DNA of 34,062 bases from Chloroflexota bacterium (GTDB lineage: Bacteria; Chloroflexota; Anaerolineae; CG2-30-64-16), in assembly GCA_016876015.1 (NCBI GenBank), contig VGOD01000035.1, positions 1 to 34,062 on the forward strand. Reading direction: 5' to 3'. Below are positions 18,157-28,272 of this stretch, in pieces; the first letter of the stretch is position 1, and each line of letters opens with the position of its first letter. The position numbers and the translations under genes were made by a program. Under the pieces are notes generated by a model. It saw nothing but the letters and a program-made list of their open reading frames with translations. It had not been told where the DNA came from and searched no databases.

Positions 18157-19119
18157 TCACCAGATGGTCGGCATGCGCAGGCGCTTGAGCACCTGGTTGG
18201 CCGCCAGGATCAGGAGCAGGCCGATGACCCCTTTGAAGACGCCCACCGCGGTACCCAGGCTGAAGCGGCCGCTTACCAGGCCGACGCGATAGACGTAGGT
18301 GTCAATGATCTCAGCCACCGAGTAGACGCTCGGGTTGTACATCACGAACACCTGCTCGAACCCGGCGTCCAGGATGCGGCCAAGCTGGAGGATGAACAGA
18401 ATCACGATCACGCCGCGGATGGCGGGTAAGGTGATGTGCCACATCTGCCGCCACCGGTTGGCGCCGTCCACCATCGCGGCCTCGTAGAGGGTCGGGTCAA
18501 TGGCCGTGATCGCCGCCAGATAGATGATGGCGCTCCACCCGAAGCCCTTGAGGATCTCCGTCACCACCAGCACGCCGCGGAAGGTGGCGGGTGTGGAGAG
18601 CAGTTTCGGATCCTCCAGGCTCAGGGTCGCCAGGGTGTTCGGCAGCGCCCCGCCCGGCGCCAGGAAGATGACCATCAGACCGCCGTAGACCACCCACGAG
18701 AGGAAGTGCGGAAACGAGGCCAGCGTCTGCGATACCCTGCGGAACCAGATCATGCGGATCTCGTTCAAGAGCAGCGCGAAGATGATCGGCAGTGGGAGAC
18801 CAAAGATCAGCTTGTAGAAACTGATCAGCACGGTATTGAGGAGGATCTGGAAGAACCCAGCCCGGCCAAATAAGTACTGGAAATGCTCCAGCCCCACCCA
18901 CGGGCTGCCGAAAATGCCGCGCCGCGGGGAGAAGTTCTGGAAAGCCATGACCAATCCCGTGTATGGCACGTAGGCGAAGATGATGAGGAAGATCGCGGCG
19001 GGCAAGAAGAGCAGATAGAGCTCACGATACTTCCACGCACGATGAAGCCAGCGTGCGACCGCGCCGCGTGGTCTTCGCGCCAGCCCCCGAGGAGTTGTCA
19101 TTGCCGCAGATGCTTCCAT
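18157..19119 (-). CDS. ABC sugar transporter permease (LplB-like)
   Basis: This 320-residue integral membrane permease has about six hydrophobic segments and an EAA loop (YEAAMVDGANRWRQMWHITLPAIRGVIV). LLFLPAAIFLIIFAYVPYTGLVMAFQNFSPRRGIFGSPWVGLEHF at the first membrane segment is characteristic of the LplB/CUT1 family. I start at the ATG at 19119, which has GGAGG 7 bp upstream. The longer frame to 19194 would overlap the regulator gene and add non-conserved residues. It pairs with the permease encoded at 17230-18135. Confidence 0.92.
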   Translation of the reverse strand: MEASAAMTTPRGLARRPRGAVARWLHRAWKYRELYLLFLPAAIFLIIFAYVPYTGLVMAFQNFSPRRGIFGSPWVGLEHFQYLFGRAGFFQILLNTVLISFYKLIFGLPLPIIFALLLNEIRMIWFRRVSQTLASFPHFLSWVVYGGLMVIFLAPGGALPNTLATLSLEDPKLLSTPATFRGVLVVTEILKGFGWSAIIYLAAITAIDPTLYEAAMVDGANRWRQMWHITLPAIRGVIVILFILQLGRILDAGFEQVFVMYNPSVYSVAEIIDTYVYRVGLVSGRFSLGTAVGVFKGVIGLLLILAANQVLKRLRMPTIW

Positions 19120-19141
19120 TTTGGCGCCTCCGAGCGAGCCA

Positions 19142-20167
19142 TCAGCAAAGGTCATTCTCCCACTGCTCCAGCACGCCCCGCGCTGTGACCTCATCGGTGA
19201 TGAGCGTCTTCAGGTAGCCCCCGCGCAGCGTGCTGATGATCGGCGCGATCTTGGTCGTGGTGGCGGCTACCCCGATCGTCAATGGGATGCCGCGCAGGTC
19301 GTCCAGGCTGATGCCGACGACGCGAGTGTTGTAGTCGGGTGCGCAGGGGCGCCCGGATTGGTTCACGATCTGGGCCAGCAACTCGCCTGTACCGCAGAAC
19401 TCTTCCACAAGCCGGCGGCGGTCATCCTCGCGCAGCGACGGCAACTCAAAATAGGTCGAGCTGCCTGGCGCCACCGAGCCGATGCCAAGCACAGCGATCT
19501 GCGCCCGCCGGGCCACGTCCAGTACCGCGCTGATCTGCCGAATGTTCACCAAGGCATCGCGTTCCTCTATCGTATCCACGATCACCGGCGCGTGCAGCTC
19601 ATGCACTGTGCCGCCCAGCCGCTGCGCCAACTCCGAGGCCAAGTAGTTGGCATCAATCTGGTGCCGGCCTTGAGCGCCGCCGGTGGCTGGCACGACCTGA
19701 ACATCGAGCTTGCGCGACGACTCGATGTTGCGCACGACCGCCGACAACGCCTTGCCGCCGCTGATGCAGATCGTATCGCCATCCCGCAGCCGTTGGGTCA
19801 GGTATTGCGCAGCGGTGCGGCCCACGGCATCGAGCACGAGTTGCGGATCATCGGACATCTGGGGCACGACCACGGCCTCCGGCACACCGCACACGCTCTG
19901 CAGCCGAGCTTCCAGATCGAAGAGCGACTGCATGGGGGTGCGGATGCGGATCTCTACCATACCTTGCTCTCGCGCCTGCTTGAGCAGGCGATTCACCTTC
20001 GCTGTGGACAGCCCAAACGCCTCGGCGATGTCGGCTTGATTCAGGCCCTCCTGGTAGTACATAGTGAGGACGCGATGGAGTAGCCGCAATGCTGCATGGT
20101 CGGCGGCGGGGATCTGGGTAGCCCCGCCGCCGGTTGTGGAATACGGTTGGTTCGACAAGATGCCCAT
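19142..20167 (-). CDS. SorC/DeoR-family transcriptional regulator
   Basis: This 341-residue regulator has an N-terminal helix-turn-helix (about residues 30-65, YYQEGLNQADIAEAFGLSTAKVNRLLKQAREQGMV) and a SorC-type sugar-binding domain behind it (ISGGKALSAVV, LGIGSVAPGSST, VVGISLDDLRGIPLTIGVA). Such proteins sense a phosphorylated sugar and control their own operon. It is the first gene of the 14-gene operon running to 3765. Directly upstream is a near-consensus promoter with palindromes at 20236-20246 and 20206-20219, consistent with autoregulation. The effector is probably a sugar phosphate made by the FGGY kinase or cleaved by DeoC (inference). Confidence 0.92.
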   Translation of the reverse strand: MGILSNQPYSTTGGGATQIPAADHAALRLLHRVLTMYYQEGLNQADIAEAFGLSTAKVNRLLKQAREQGMVEIRIRTPMQSLFDLEARLQSVCGVPEAVVVPQMSDDPQLVLDAVGRTAAQYLTQRLRDGDTICISGGKALSAVVRNIESSRKLDVQVVPATGGAQGRHQIDANYLASELAQRLGGTVHELHAPVIVDTIEERDALVNIRQISAVLDVARRAQIAVLGIGSVAPGSSTYFELPSLREDDRRRLVEEFCGTGELLAQIVNQSGRPCAPDYNTRVVGISLDDLRGIPLTIGVAATTTKIAPIISTLRGGYLKTLITDEVTARGVLEQWENDLC

Positions 20168-20205
20168 GTTAGCACCTTTACGTCAGGAAAGCGCTACGTG
20201 ATGAA

Positions 20206-20219
20206 TGAAATAATTTTCA
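20206..20219. promoter_or_regulatory. Operator-like palindrome downstream of the SorC operon start site
   Basis: TGAAA-TAAT-TTTCA is a 14-bp palindrome just after the predicted transcription start of the regulator operon. AT-rich TGAA/TTCA palindromes are common SorC/DeoR-family binding sites, and the position would block transcription. Confidence 0.5.
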
Positions 20220-20229
20220 GATATTGAAT

Positions 20230-20258
20230 ATAATATCACGTCGTGAAATTTCTGTCAA
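20230..20258 (-). promoter_or_regulatory. Sigma-70-type promoter of the SorC-led operon
   Basis: On the - strand a perfect -35 box TTGACA (complement of 20253-20258) and a near-consensus -10 TATTAT (complement of 20230-20235) are separated by exactly 17 bp. The start of transcription would lie near 20223, about 56 nt before the regulator ATG. An 11-bp perfect palindrome fills part of the spacer. Confidence 0.75.
20236..20246. promoter_or_regulatory. Operator-like palindrome in the promoter spacer
   Basis: TCACG-T-CGTGA is a perfect 11-bp palindrome between the -35 and -10 boxes of the SorC-operon promoter. A protein bound here would compete directly with RNA polymerase. Confidence 0.5.
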
Positions 20259-20436
20259 ATTTCGCTCGGCCGCTTTACGCGGAGCATCGTATATTGTTGA
20301 CTATGGGGTCACACTCTGTAAATGGCCGTTTGCGAGCGACCGGGATAGCGCCCCAAACTAGCGTGGAGTAGGCCAGTTGTGGTACAAAGTATGCCGGCAA
20401 CCAATCCTATTCAGGGGTGATTTGCGCATCGGGTAG

Positions 20437-20610
20437 CCCTACACGACAGCCCTGAGCCAGATTGCGGGTACAGCGCGCCAGGGCCGGCAAGTGGGCGCGG
20501 AAGGTGACGTTCAGGCGTTCGATGCCAGTTCGGCCGCGTCGGTTGCGCTCGGCTTTGCGTTCGACCCGACCCCGGTGAAGACCGCGATGGCGAACGTGAC
20601 CAAGAAGTAA
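20437..20610 (+). pseudogene. Possible C-terminal remnant of a sugar-binding lipoprotein gene
   Basis: This + frame has no start codon. It begins after a TAG at 20434 and ends with TAA at 20608-20610. The last residues (SVALGFAFDPTPVKTAMANVTKK) resemble the C-terminal segment of LipO-type (DUF3502-like) sugar-binding proteins, in which an LGFxFDPxPVKTEIA-like sequence recurs. The upstream 35 residues are not recognisable. It is probably the tail of a deleted transporter gene left between the operons. A chance open frame is the alternative. Confidence 0.35.
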
Positions 20611-20615
20611 CTGCA

Positions 20616-20660
20616 AAGGGGGGTGTTTTGGCCGCCTCCGGTGGCCAAAACACCCCCCTT
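20616..20660. terminator. Strong hairpin at the end of the Opp-type operon
   Basis: A perfect 18-bp stem (AAGGGGGGTGTTTTGGCC at 20616-20633, complement at 20643-20660) with a 9-nt loop lies 28 bp past the ATPase gene stop. It is followed by only a short T run in either direction. It probably terminates or stabilises the - strand transcript. It also sits just after the remnant frame on +. Confidence 0.7.
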
Positions 20661-20688
20661 CGATTGCTTTTCCCGATCGTGTGACGAG

Positions 20689-21501
20689 TTACACCGTCGA
20701 GAGATCCCACTCCTCGTAAATCTTCGGCACGTCGTTGATCAGGCGCCGGGTGTAAGGCTGTTTCGGGCGCAGGATCACGTCGTCGGCCGAGCCGCGCTCC
20801 ACGAACTTGCCGCGCTCCATGATGTACACGCTGTCCGACACATAGTACGCCAGGCCGATGTCGTGGGTGATGAAGATCAGCGTCATCCCGGTCTCGTCGC
20901 GCAGCTTCATCAGATAGTCCAGGATGGTGGCGCGCGAACAGGCGTCAATCATCGAGGTCGGCTCATCGGCCAGCAGGATCTTGGGCTTGAGCAGGAAGAT
21001 GCGGGCGATCATCAAGCGTTGCATCTGGCCGCCCGAAAGCTCGAAGGGATACTTGTTGGTGAGTTCGGCGAACTTCAGGTTGACGAAGCCGCACGCCTCC
21101 GTCATCAACGCGATCTTCTGCTCTTTCGGCAGCTTGCGACCGCCGCGCATGTGGATACAATCCAGGAGCACGGTGTCAATCTTGCTGAAGATGTTGTAGG
21201 AAGAGAACGGATCCTGAAAGATGGCCTGGGTGTTCTTCCAGTATTCCTGCTTCTTCTTTTGCGTACTGATATCGCGCTTTTGCCCCTGGAAGTAGATCTC
21301 ACCCTCGGTGGGGTTGATCAATCCCAACAGCATCTTCGCCAGGGTGGTCTTGCCGCTGCCCGATTCACCCACGATCGAGATGACTTCGCCCTCGTGGAAC
21401 TCGAAATCCACACGATCCACGGCGACGGTTTTTGTTCGGCCAAGCCCAAATACCTTGGTGAGACCTGATCCGCTCAGGCATAGGGGTTTATGACTGTGCA
21501 T
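20689..21501 (-). CDS. Opp/Dpp-type ABC transporter ATP-binding protein (OppF-like)
   Basis: This 270-residue ATPase has Walker A GESGSGKT at 45-52, signature LSGGQ at 155-159, Walker B ILLADE at 175-180 and the switch histidine His213. It powers uptake through the permease pair encoded upstream. The usual C-terminal oligopeptide-transporter extension is short ([22 protein letters not shown]), matching the second ATPase of oligosaccharide-type Opp systems. The ATG at 21501 overlaps the preceding ATPase gene by 14 bp and has GGGAGG in front. It is the last gene of the LacI-led operon. Confidence 0.93.
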   Translation of the reverse strand: MHSHKPLCLSGSGLTKVFGLGRTKTVAVDRVDFEFHEGEVISIVGESGSGKTTLAKMLLGLINPTEGEIYFQGQKRDISTQKKKQEYWKNTQAIFQDPFSSYNIFSKIDTVLLDCIHMRGGRKLPKEQKIALMTEACGFVNLKFAELTNKYPFELSGGQMQRLMIARIFLLKPKILLADEPTSMIDACSRATILDYLMKLRDETGMTLIFITHDIGLAYYVSDSVYIMERGKFVERGSADDVILRPKQPYTRRLINDVPKIYEEWDLSTV

Positions 21502-22501
21502 GTTGATAGGCCTCCCTCAGTGTTTTCTCAGACAAGATACAGCGGTAAGCGCGATGATCACCCGCGTTGTAAAGCGCAACGGTAGTGGCTTTGCAGTCTG
21601 GCCGAACATATTTACAGCGTTCGGCGAAGCGGCAGCCCTCCGGCGGCTTCTTCAGGTTGGGCGGCACGCCGGGGATGGCGGTCAATTTGGCATTTCGCAG
21701 GCCGCTTTCAGGCACGATGATCGAGCCCATCAGCCCCTTCGAATACGGATGGAGCGGATCGAACACCGCCTGTTTGGCGGGGGCCTGCTCCACAATCTGC
21801 CCGGCGTACATGACCATAATGTCGTCGGTGACGTTGTACAGCAGGGGCAGCTCGTGCGTGATGAAGATCATGGATTTGATGAAGCCGGTCTCCATCAACC
21901 CCCGCAGCATCTTGATGACCATCTTCTGTGAGGTGACATCGAGCGCCGAGGACGGCTCATCGGCAATCAGCACCGTTGGGCGCAGGATCACCGATACCGC
22001 GATCACCGTGCGCTGCTTCATGCCGCCCGAGAGCTCGACCGGGTATTTCTGCAGCACTTCGGCCGGCAGCCCCAGGACCTCGAAACTTGCTCGTGCCAGG
22101 TCATAAATGGATTTCTTGTTCTCGGTTGGATCATGCGCCTGCACGACATCTTCAATGAAGTGGATGATCTTCTGGGTGGGGTTGAGCGCGTTCATGGCGG
22201 CCTGGGGGATATAGGCGATCTCGGTCCCCAAGACCGACTTGCGAATATCATCCGGTTTCATGCTGGTGATATTGCGCCCGCCGATGATGATCTCGCCGCT
22301 GGTGTAGTGCAGCGGTGGGAAGTAGTACCCCATCAGGCTGAGGGCCAGGGTGGATTTGCCGCAGCCCGATTCGCCCGCAATCCCCAGCGATTTACCCTCT
22401 TCGACCTTCAGAGAGACGTGATCCACTGCGTACACATCTTCGCCGAACCGGGTGATGTACTTGGTGGTGAGGTCTCGAACCTCTAGCATAACTTTTGCCA
22501 T
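21488..22501 (-). CDS. Opp/Dpp-type ABC transporter ATP-binding protein (OppD-like)
   Basis: This 337-residue ATPase has Walker A GESGCGKS at about 43-50, signature LSGGM (variant of LSGGQ), Walker [13 protein letters not shown] and HELPL at the switch histidine. The C-terminal oligopeptide/dipeptide transporter domain ([16 protein letters not shown]...[14 protein letters not shown]) carries cysteines like those that bind an iron-sulfur cluster in DppD-type ATPases. The ATG at 22501 is preferred because AGGTG precedes it; a GTG at 22510 is possible. It starts 9 bp after the permease stop. It forms a heterodimer with the ATPase encoded at 20689-21501 (family knowledge). Confidence 0.93.
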   Translation of the reverse strand: MAKVMLEVRDLTTKYITRFGEDVYAVDHVSLKVEEGKSLGIAGESGCGKSTLALSLMGYYFPPLHYTSGEIIIGGRNITSMKPDDIRKSVLGTEIAYIPQAAMNALNPTQKIIHFIEDVVQAHDPTENKKSIYDLARASFEVLGLPAEVLQKYPVELSGGMKQRTVIAVSVILRPTVLIADEPSSALDVTSQKMVIKMLRGLMETGFIKSMIFITHELPLLYNVTDDIMVMYAGQIVEQAPAKQAVFDPLHPYSKGLMGSIIVPESGLRNAKLTAIPGVPPNLKKPPEGCRFAERCKYVRPDCKATTVALYNAGDHRAYRCILSEKTLREAYQHAQS

Positions 22502-22510
22502 ATCAATCAC

Positions 22511-23764
22511 CTAGTCTCTCAACGCGGGGTTGAATATCTGGTCGAGGCCGGTGTTCATCAGGTTCATCGAGAAGGTGATCAACGCGATGGTGACGAGCAC
22601 GGGCAAGTACGCCCACCACTTCTCAAGGATGTGCGCCTGGTAGATCATGGCCCAGTTCATCATCAGCCCCAGCGTGGGCACTTCGGTCGTCCGAGGTCCC
22701 AGGCCCAGGATGGACAGCCCGGCCTCCGCCAGGATGCCCGAGGAAATCTGCAGAATCAGCGCCATGACGACGTAGGAGGCGATGTAGGGCAGAATATCGG
22801 TCAGGATGATGTGGGGGATCGAGTGCCCGGATAGTTTGGACAGATTGACGTGGTCGCGGTTGCGCAAGGAGATCACCTGCGAGCGCACGGCCCTGGCCGT
22901 CCAGACCCAGGATGTAAACCCGATCACCATGGCGACCGTGAACGCGCCGCGTTTATCCTGTCCGATGCTGAAGGAAATCAGGATCAACAAGACGAAGCTG
23001 GGGATGACGATGAAGAGATTGGTGATGAACATGACGATGTCATCCACCAGGCCGCCGATGTAGCCCGCCGCCAAGCCCAGGGTCAACCCGATCAGGGTGG
23101 CGATGATCCCGGCCACAAAGCCGATCTGCAGCGAGACGCCCGTGGCCCGCACCAATTCCGTCAACACATCCCGGCCGAAGTTGTCGGTGCCCAGCGGTAA
23201 GGCCCGCACGTTCGCCACCTGGTTGATATTCACGTAATCGGACTGCTTGACGGCGCCGACCGCCTCCAGGGCGCCCGTGTCCGGTTTCTTGGCCGCAATG
23301 ATGGCCGGCTCGGTTGACAGCAGTCCCGCGATGGAGTCGTTGACCCGCTGATAATACCGCAGCTTCGCAATGGTCATCCCCTCGATCTGCTTATCGGGAC
23401 GATAAGTGCTGTTCCACTGCGTCAGCAGTTTTTGGGTATCCAGGGTGTCAATCTGACTCTCGGCAACCCCGGCGGCCACGAGCCATTCCTTCATCGCAAC
23501 GCGGTCATCGGGGCTGAGCTTGTTGGCGATGCGCCTCGCCGCGGCGTTGTCCAGATTCAACGTGTAGGTCTTGGGGGCGTTGATGCTGTCGTATGCGTTC
23601 ACATAGATCCCGGGCGGGAAGAATGTGCCCTGACCGATGATCTGCAATGGTGAATCTGTGATGATCAGCGGATAGACGATCACGATCAGCAAAATTGCTG
23701 CAAAAATCGCAAAACCAACCACGAACTTCCCGGAGTGAAAAACCTGGCGGAGTGTATGTTGCAT
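22511..23764 (-). CDS. Opp/Dpp-type ABC transporter permease (DppC-like) with large external insert
   Basis: This 417-residue permease has a first membrane segment at about 13-35. The conserved [22 protein letters not shown] follows only at 191, so about 110-120 more residues than usual separate them. The insert (about 60-185) is hydrophilic and should face outside. The remainder has the usual five membrane segments and permease loop ([26 protein letters not shown]). Permeases with this extra domain occur in oligosaccharide (cellobiose, laminaribiose, mannobiose) rather than peptide systems, which fits the sugar context. The ATG at 23764 has AAGGAGAG in front. Confidence 0.92.
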   Translation of the reverse strand: MQHTLRQVFHSGKFVVGFAIFAAILLIVIVYPLIITDSPLQIIGQGTFFPPGIYVNAYDSINAPKTYTLNLDNAAARRIANKLSPDDRVAMKEWLVAAGVAESQIDTLDTQKLLTQWNSTYRPDKQIEGMTIAKLRYYQRVNDSIAGLLSTEPAIIAAKKPDTGALEAVGAVKQSDYVNINQVANVRALPLGTDNFGRDVLTELVRATGVSLQIGFVAGIIATLIGLTLGLAAGYIGGLVDDIVMFITNLFIVIPSFVLLILISFSIGQDKRGAFTVAMVIGFTSWVWTARAVRSQVISLRNRDHVNLSKLSGHSIPHIILTDILPYIASYVVMALILQISSGILAEAGLSILGLGPRTTEVPTLGLMMNWAMIYQAHILEKWWAYLPVLVTIALITFSMNLMNTGLDQIFNPALRD

Positions 23765-23778
23765 GACAGCATCTCTCC

Positions 23779-24783
23779 TTAGTCGGCCTGGGTCGCCTTG
23801 ATGCGCGGGTCAATGAAGCCATACAGGATTTCAATGATGAAATTCGCACTCAAGACCATGAGCGTGACGATCAACGTCGCCGCTGAGATGAGCGGGTAAT
23901 CCTGGCCCATGACGGCGTTCAAGAGTGTGGTGCCCAGCCCCGGATAGCTGAAGATAATCTCGGCCACCAGCGCACCGCCTACCATGGTGCCGATGGATAA
24001 CGCCAAACCGGTCACCTGCGGCAGCATGGCATTCCGAAACACATAGCCGACGATTTTGCGGTCTTTGATGCCCATGAAGCGACTGTATTTTACATAATCC
24101 GCATTCAATTCATAGATAGACATGGAGCGCATACCGATCGCCTGACCGCCGATCGCGATCACCACGATGGACCAGAAGGGGAGTTGATAGTGAACGATCG
24201 CCGACCAGATGAAGTTCCAACTCGCGCTGGGAATCAAATCGAACCCATAGCCCCCCGAGGTGGGGAACCATTTCAGGCGCACTCCGAAAATCACCATGAG
24301 GATGATCGCCATGCCAAAGGCCGGGAAGTTGCTGACAAAGATACTGATCGGCATGAGGATTTTGTCGAAGCCGCCCTTCAGGTACGCCGCGAGCGCGCCG
24401 AGGCTGTTTCCGATGATCCAGCCGACGATGATCGCCGGGAACTGCAGCGCCAATGTCCACCCGATGGAAGACCCGAGCACGTCAGCGACCGTTCGGGGGT
24501 ATTGGCTGAACGAAAAACCGAAATTCCCCTGCAGCACGTTTCTGACGTAGAGGAAAAATTGCTCGAGCATCGGTCGGTTGGTGCCAAACAACTCCGTGTA
24601 TTGCTGATAAATCGCCTGGACCCCGGTCGAATTGCTCATGCCCTGGGCCTGCCGGGCGACGATGGCCGCCACGGGATCGCCGGGCATCAGGCGCGGCAGG
24701 ATGAAATTCAACAGGAAGGCGAAGACGAAGGTGATCGCAAACCAACCCAGTTTGTTGAGGAAATACTTTCGGTAGCCTTTCAA
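23779..24783 (-). CDS. Opp/Dpp-type ABC transporter permease (DppB-like)
   Basis: This 334-residue permease has an N-terminal membrane segment ([24 protein letters not shown]), the [18 protein letters not shown] region and a C-terminal permease fold ([46 protein letters not shown]). It forms the channel with the DppC-like permease encoded 14 bp downstream. The start is a TTG at 24783, supported by GGAGG 7 bp upstream; no ATG fits as well. A strong hairpin (24804-24836) lies between the binding-protein gene and this start. Confidence 0.92.
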   Translation of the reverse strand: MKGYRKYFLNKLGWFAITFVFAFLLNFILPRLMPGDPVAAIVARQAQGMSNSTGVQAIYQQYTELFGTNRPMLEQFFLYVRNVLQGNFGFSFSQYPRTVADVLGSSIGWTLALQFPAIIVGWIIGNSLGALAAYLKGGFDKILMPISIFVSNFPAFGMAIILMVIFGVRLKWFPTSGGYGFDLIPSASWNFIWSAIVHYQLPFWSIVVIAIGGQAIGMRSMSIYELNADYVKYSRFMGIKDRKIVGYVFRNAMLPQVTGLALSIGTMVGGALVAEIIFSYPGLGTTLLNAVMGQDYPLISAATLIVTLMVLSANFIIEILYGFIDPRIKATQAD

Positions 24784-24803
24784 CCCAACACCTCCTGTGA
24801 CAA

Positions 24804-24836
24804 AGACCTTTAGGGTCTGCGAGACCCTAAAGGTCT
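24804..24836 (-). other. Intercistronic hairpin between binding-protein and permease genes
   Basis: Perfect 15-bp inverted repeats (AGACCTTTAGGGTCT at 24804-24818, AGACCCTAAAGGTCT at 24822-24836) are separated by 3 nt. On the - strand the stem is followed by TTTG. It can act as a leaky terminator or 3'-end stabiliser, letting the binding protein be made in excess over the permeases. Confidence 0.7.
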
Positions 24837-24854
24837 GGATTCCCGGATGCCGGT

Positions 24855-26807
<1,953 letters not shown>

Positions 26808-26900
26808 GCTACCTCCTTGTGTGAATGGGGTTTTACTGAAAGGCACTTACAAACCCGAGATGATCTGCGCTCACCACCTCCCTTCTGATTGTCCCGGTTC

Positions 26901-27935
26901 TCAACCCCCGAAATCGGTTGACGCCCGCACGACCAACTCGGTCGGCAGGATGATTCGCCGCGGCGGCGTATGGGGGTTCTCGATCAGATCGAACAACGTC
27001 TCGGCGGCCACGACACCGGCACGCTGGATCGGTTGGCGCACCGTGGTCAACGGTGGGTCGGTGCGGGCGGCAAAGGGCATGTCGTCGTAGCCGGCAAGCC
27101 CCAGGTCGGCGGGCACCCGCAGGCCGGCTTCGCGCAGCGCCCGCAGCGCGCCCAACGCCATCGCATCGCTCGCCACGAACACGGCGCCCGGCAGGCCACC
27201 CGATCCGGGCTGTCGGGCGCGCGCCAGCAATTGCTGCATGGCGACGTAGCCGCCGTCTTCCAGGAAGTCGCCTTCGACGATCAGCGCGGGGTCGGGGACC
27301 AGCCCGCGGGCACGCAGCGCGTCCTGATACCCCAGCCGGCGGTCGTGCCCGGCGATCATGTTGGCCGGCCCGGCGATCGTGGCGATGCGCCGATACCCCA
27401 GCCGGAGCAGATAGCCGACCAGCTCTTTGGCGCAATTGTAGTTGTCTACATCCACATAGCTGACGCGCTCGTCCGTGGGATGGCGACCAACCTGCACAAA
27501 CGGGATGTGATCTTCGAGCAACGCCTGCACCACCGGATCATCCATGAGCGCCGAAGCCACGATGACGCCATCCACCATGCCGCTGCGAGTGATCTTGTTG
27601 ATGATCTGGCGTTCCTGTTCGATGTCAGCCAGCCACAACATGACGGAATAATCGTGGGTATTGCAGGCCGAGGTGATCCCTTGAATCAGCAGGGGAAAGT
27701 AAGGGTCGGTGAAGAGAGATGATACGGCGACCGGAATCACCAACCCAATGCTACGCGTGCGCCCCGCCGCCAGGTTGCGGGCCGCGGCGTTGGGGTGGAA
27801 GTTCAGGCGTTGCGTCACAGCCAGCACGCGCTCGCGCGCCCGCGCACTCACGTGCGGCCCGTTGTTGAGCACACGTGATACGGTTGAGCGTGACACGCCC
27901 GCTTCCTCTGCGATTTCTTCCAACGTCAGCGCCAT
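26901..27935 (-). CDS. LacI-family transcriptional regulator
   Basis: This 344-residue regulator has the classical N-terminal LacI headpiece (LTLEEIAEEAGVSRSTVSRVLNNGPHVSARARERVL), the hinge helix (NAAARNLAAGRTRSIGLVIP) and a periplasmic-binding-like sugar sensor domain (VSYVDVDNYNCAKELVGYLLRLGYRRIATIAGP, VFVASDAMALGALRALREAGLRVPADLGLAGYDD). It should repress the Opp-type operon it heads until a sugar ligand binds. Its own promoter overlaps a LacI-type palindrome at 28014-28027, so autoregulation is likely. The ATG at 27935 has GAGG upstream. Confidence 0.95.
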   Translation of the reverse strand: MALTLEEIAEEAGVSRSTVSRVLNNGPHVSARARERVLAVTQRLNFHPNAAARNLAAGRTRSIGLVIPVAVSSLFTDPYFPLLIQGITSACNTHDYSVMLWLADIEQERQIINKITRSGMVDGVIVASALMDDPVVQALLEDHIPFVQVGRHPTDERVSYVDVDNYNCAKELVGYLLRLGYRRIATIAGPANMIAGHDRRLGYQDALRARGLVPDPALIVEGDFLEDGGYVAMQQLLARARQPGSGGLPGAVFVASDAMALGALRALREAGLRVPADLGLAGYDDMPFAARTDPPLTTVRQPIQRAGVVAAETLFDLIENPHTPPRRIILPTELVVRASTDFGG

Positions 27936-28013
27936 GACCGGGGCCTCGTCTGTGAACGCATTCCCAAAATTGTCCCAATTGGTGCTTGCCCGTGCAAAAC
28001 CCCCACCATCCCT

Positions 28014-28027
28014 GGGAGCGCTCTCAG
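28014..28027. promoter_or_regulatory. LacI-type operator
   Basis: TGGGAGCGCTCTCA is a 14-bp palindrome with one mismatched pair and the central CG typical of LacI-family sites. It nearly matches the TGGGAGCGCTCCCA site described for CebR, the cellobiose repressor of Streptomyces. It covers the predicted transcription start of the LacI gene. Confidence 0.7.
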
Positions 28028-28055
28028 TATACGCCTATTTTGTGCGGTTGTCAAG
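28027..28055 (-). promoter_or_regulatory. Sigma-70-type promoter of the LacI/Opp operon
   Basis: On the - strand, TTGACA (complement of 28050-28055) and TATACT (complement of 28027-28032) are 17 bp apart, close to the ideal promoter. The operator begins at the downstream edge of the -10 box. Confidence 0.75.
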
Positions 28056-28205
28056 TGCGCGCTACGGTAAGGTTTTATCATGAGGCAATACGGTGCGAAT
28101 TTGCGCCGCGTGCAAAACTTTAAGGTTCGGCGGACGGGCCAGACTCCCGGCATCGGCGGCACGGTGTGTTGACCGCTTTTCGGCCAAATCCTGGCCCCGG
28201 CCTGC

Positions 28206-28234
28206 TTCACAATCGCCCGGCTTGCGGTTATACT
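28206..28234 (+). promoter_or_regulatory. Promoter of the flavin-reductase-like gene
   Basis: TTCACA (28206-28211) and TATACT (28229-28234) have a 17-bp spacer. The -35 box has one mismatch to consensus. Transcription would start near 28241, about 32 nt before the ATG at 28273. Confidence 0.6.
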
Positions 28235-28272
28235 GGATCGTAATCTGGCTCCGTTACCAAGGAGGGAATCTC

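Larger units (their letters stand above)
20168..20688. other. 521-bp intergenic region between the two minus-strand operons
   Basis: It holds, from left to right, the promoter and operator-like palindromes of the SorC operon (20206-20258), an unassigned stretch (20259-20436), a probable coding remnant on + (20437-20610) and a strong hairpin (20616-20660). In 20259-20436 I recognise no gene, RNA or complete mobile element. The segment from about 20284 (GGGGTCACACTCTG) is anonymous and might be an old mobile-element end, but no partner end is visible. Confidence 0.5.
27936..28272. other. 337-bp divergent intergenic region
   Basis: It contains the LacI-operon promoter and operator (28014-28055) on - and a separate + promoter (28206-28234) for the flavin-reductase-like gene. 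The interval 28060-28200 shows no recognisable gene or RNA. Confidence 0.6.

Noticed and set aside
20284-20400. Possible mobile-element end starting GGGGTCACACTCTG
   Set aside because: No matching inverted or direct repeat and no transposase fragment nearby.
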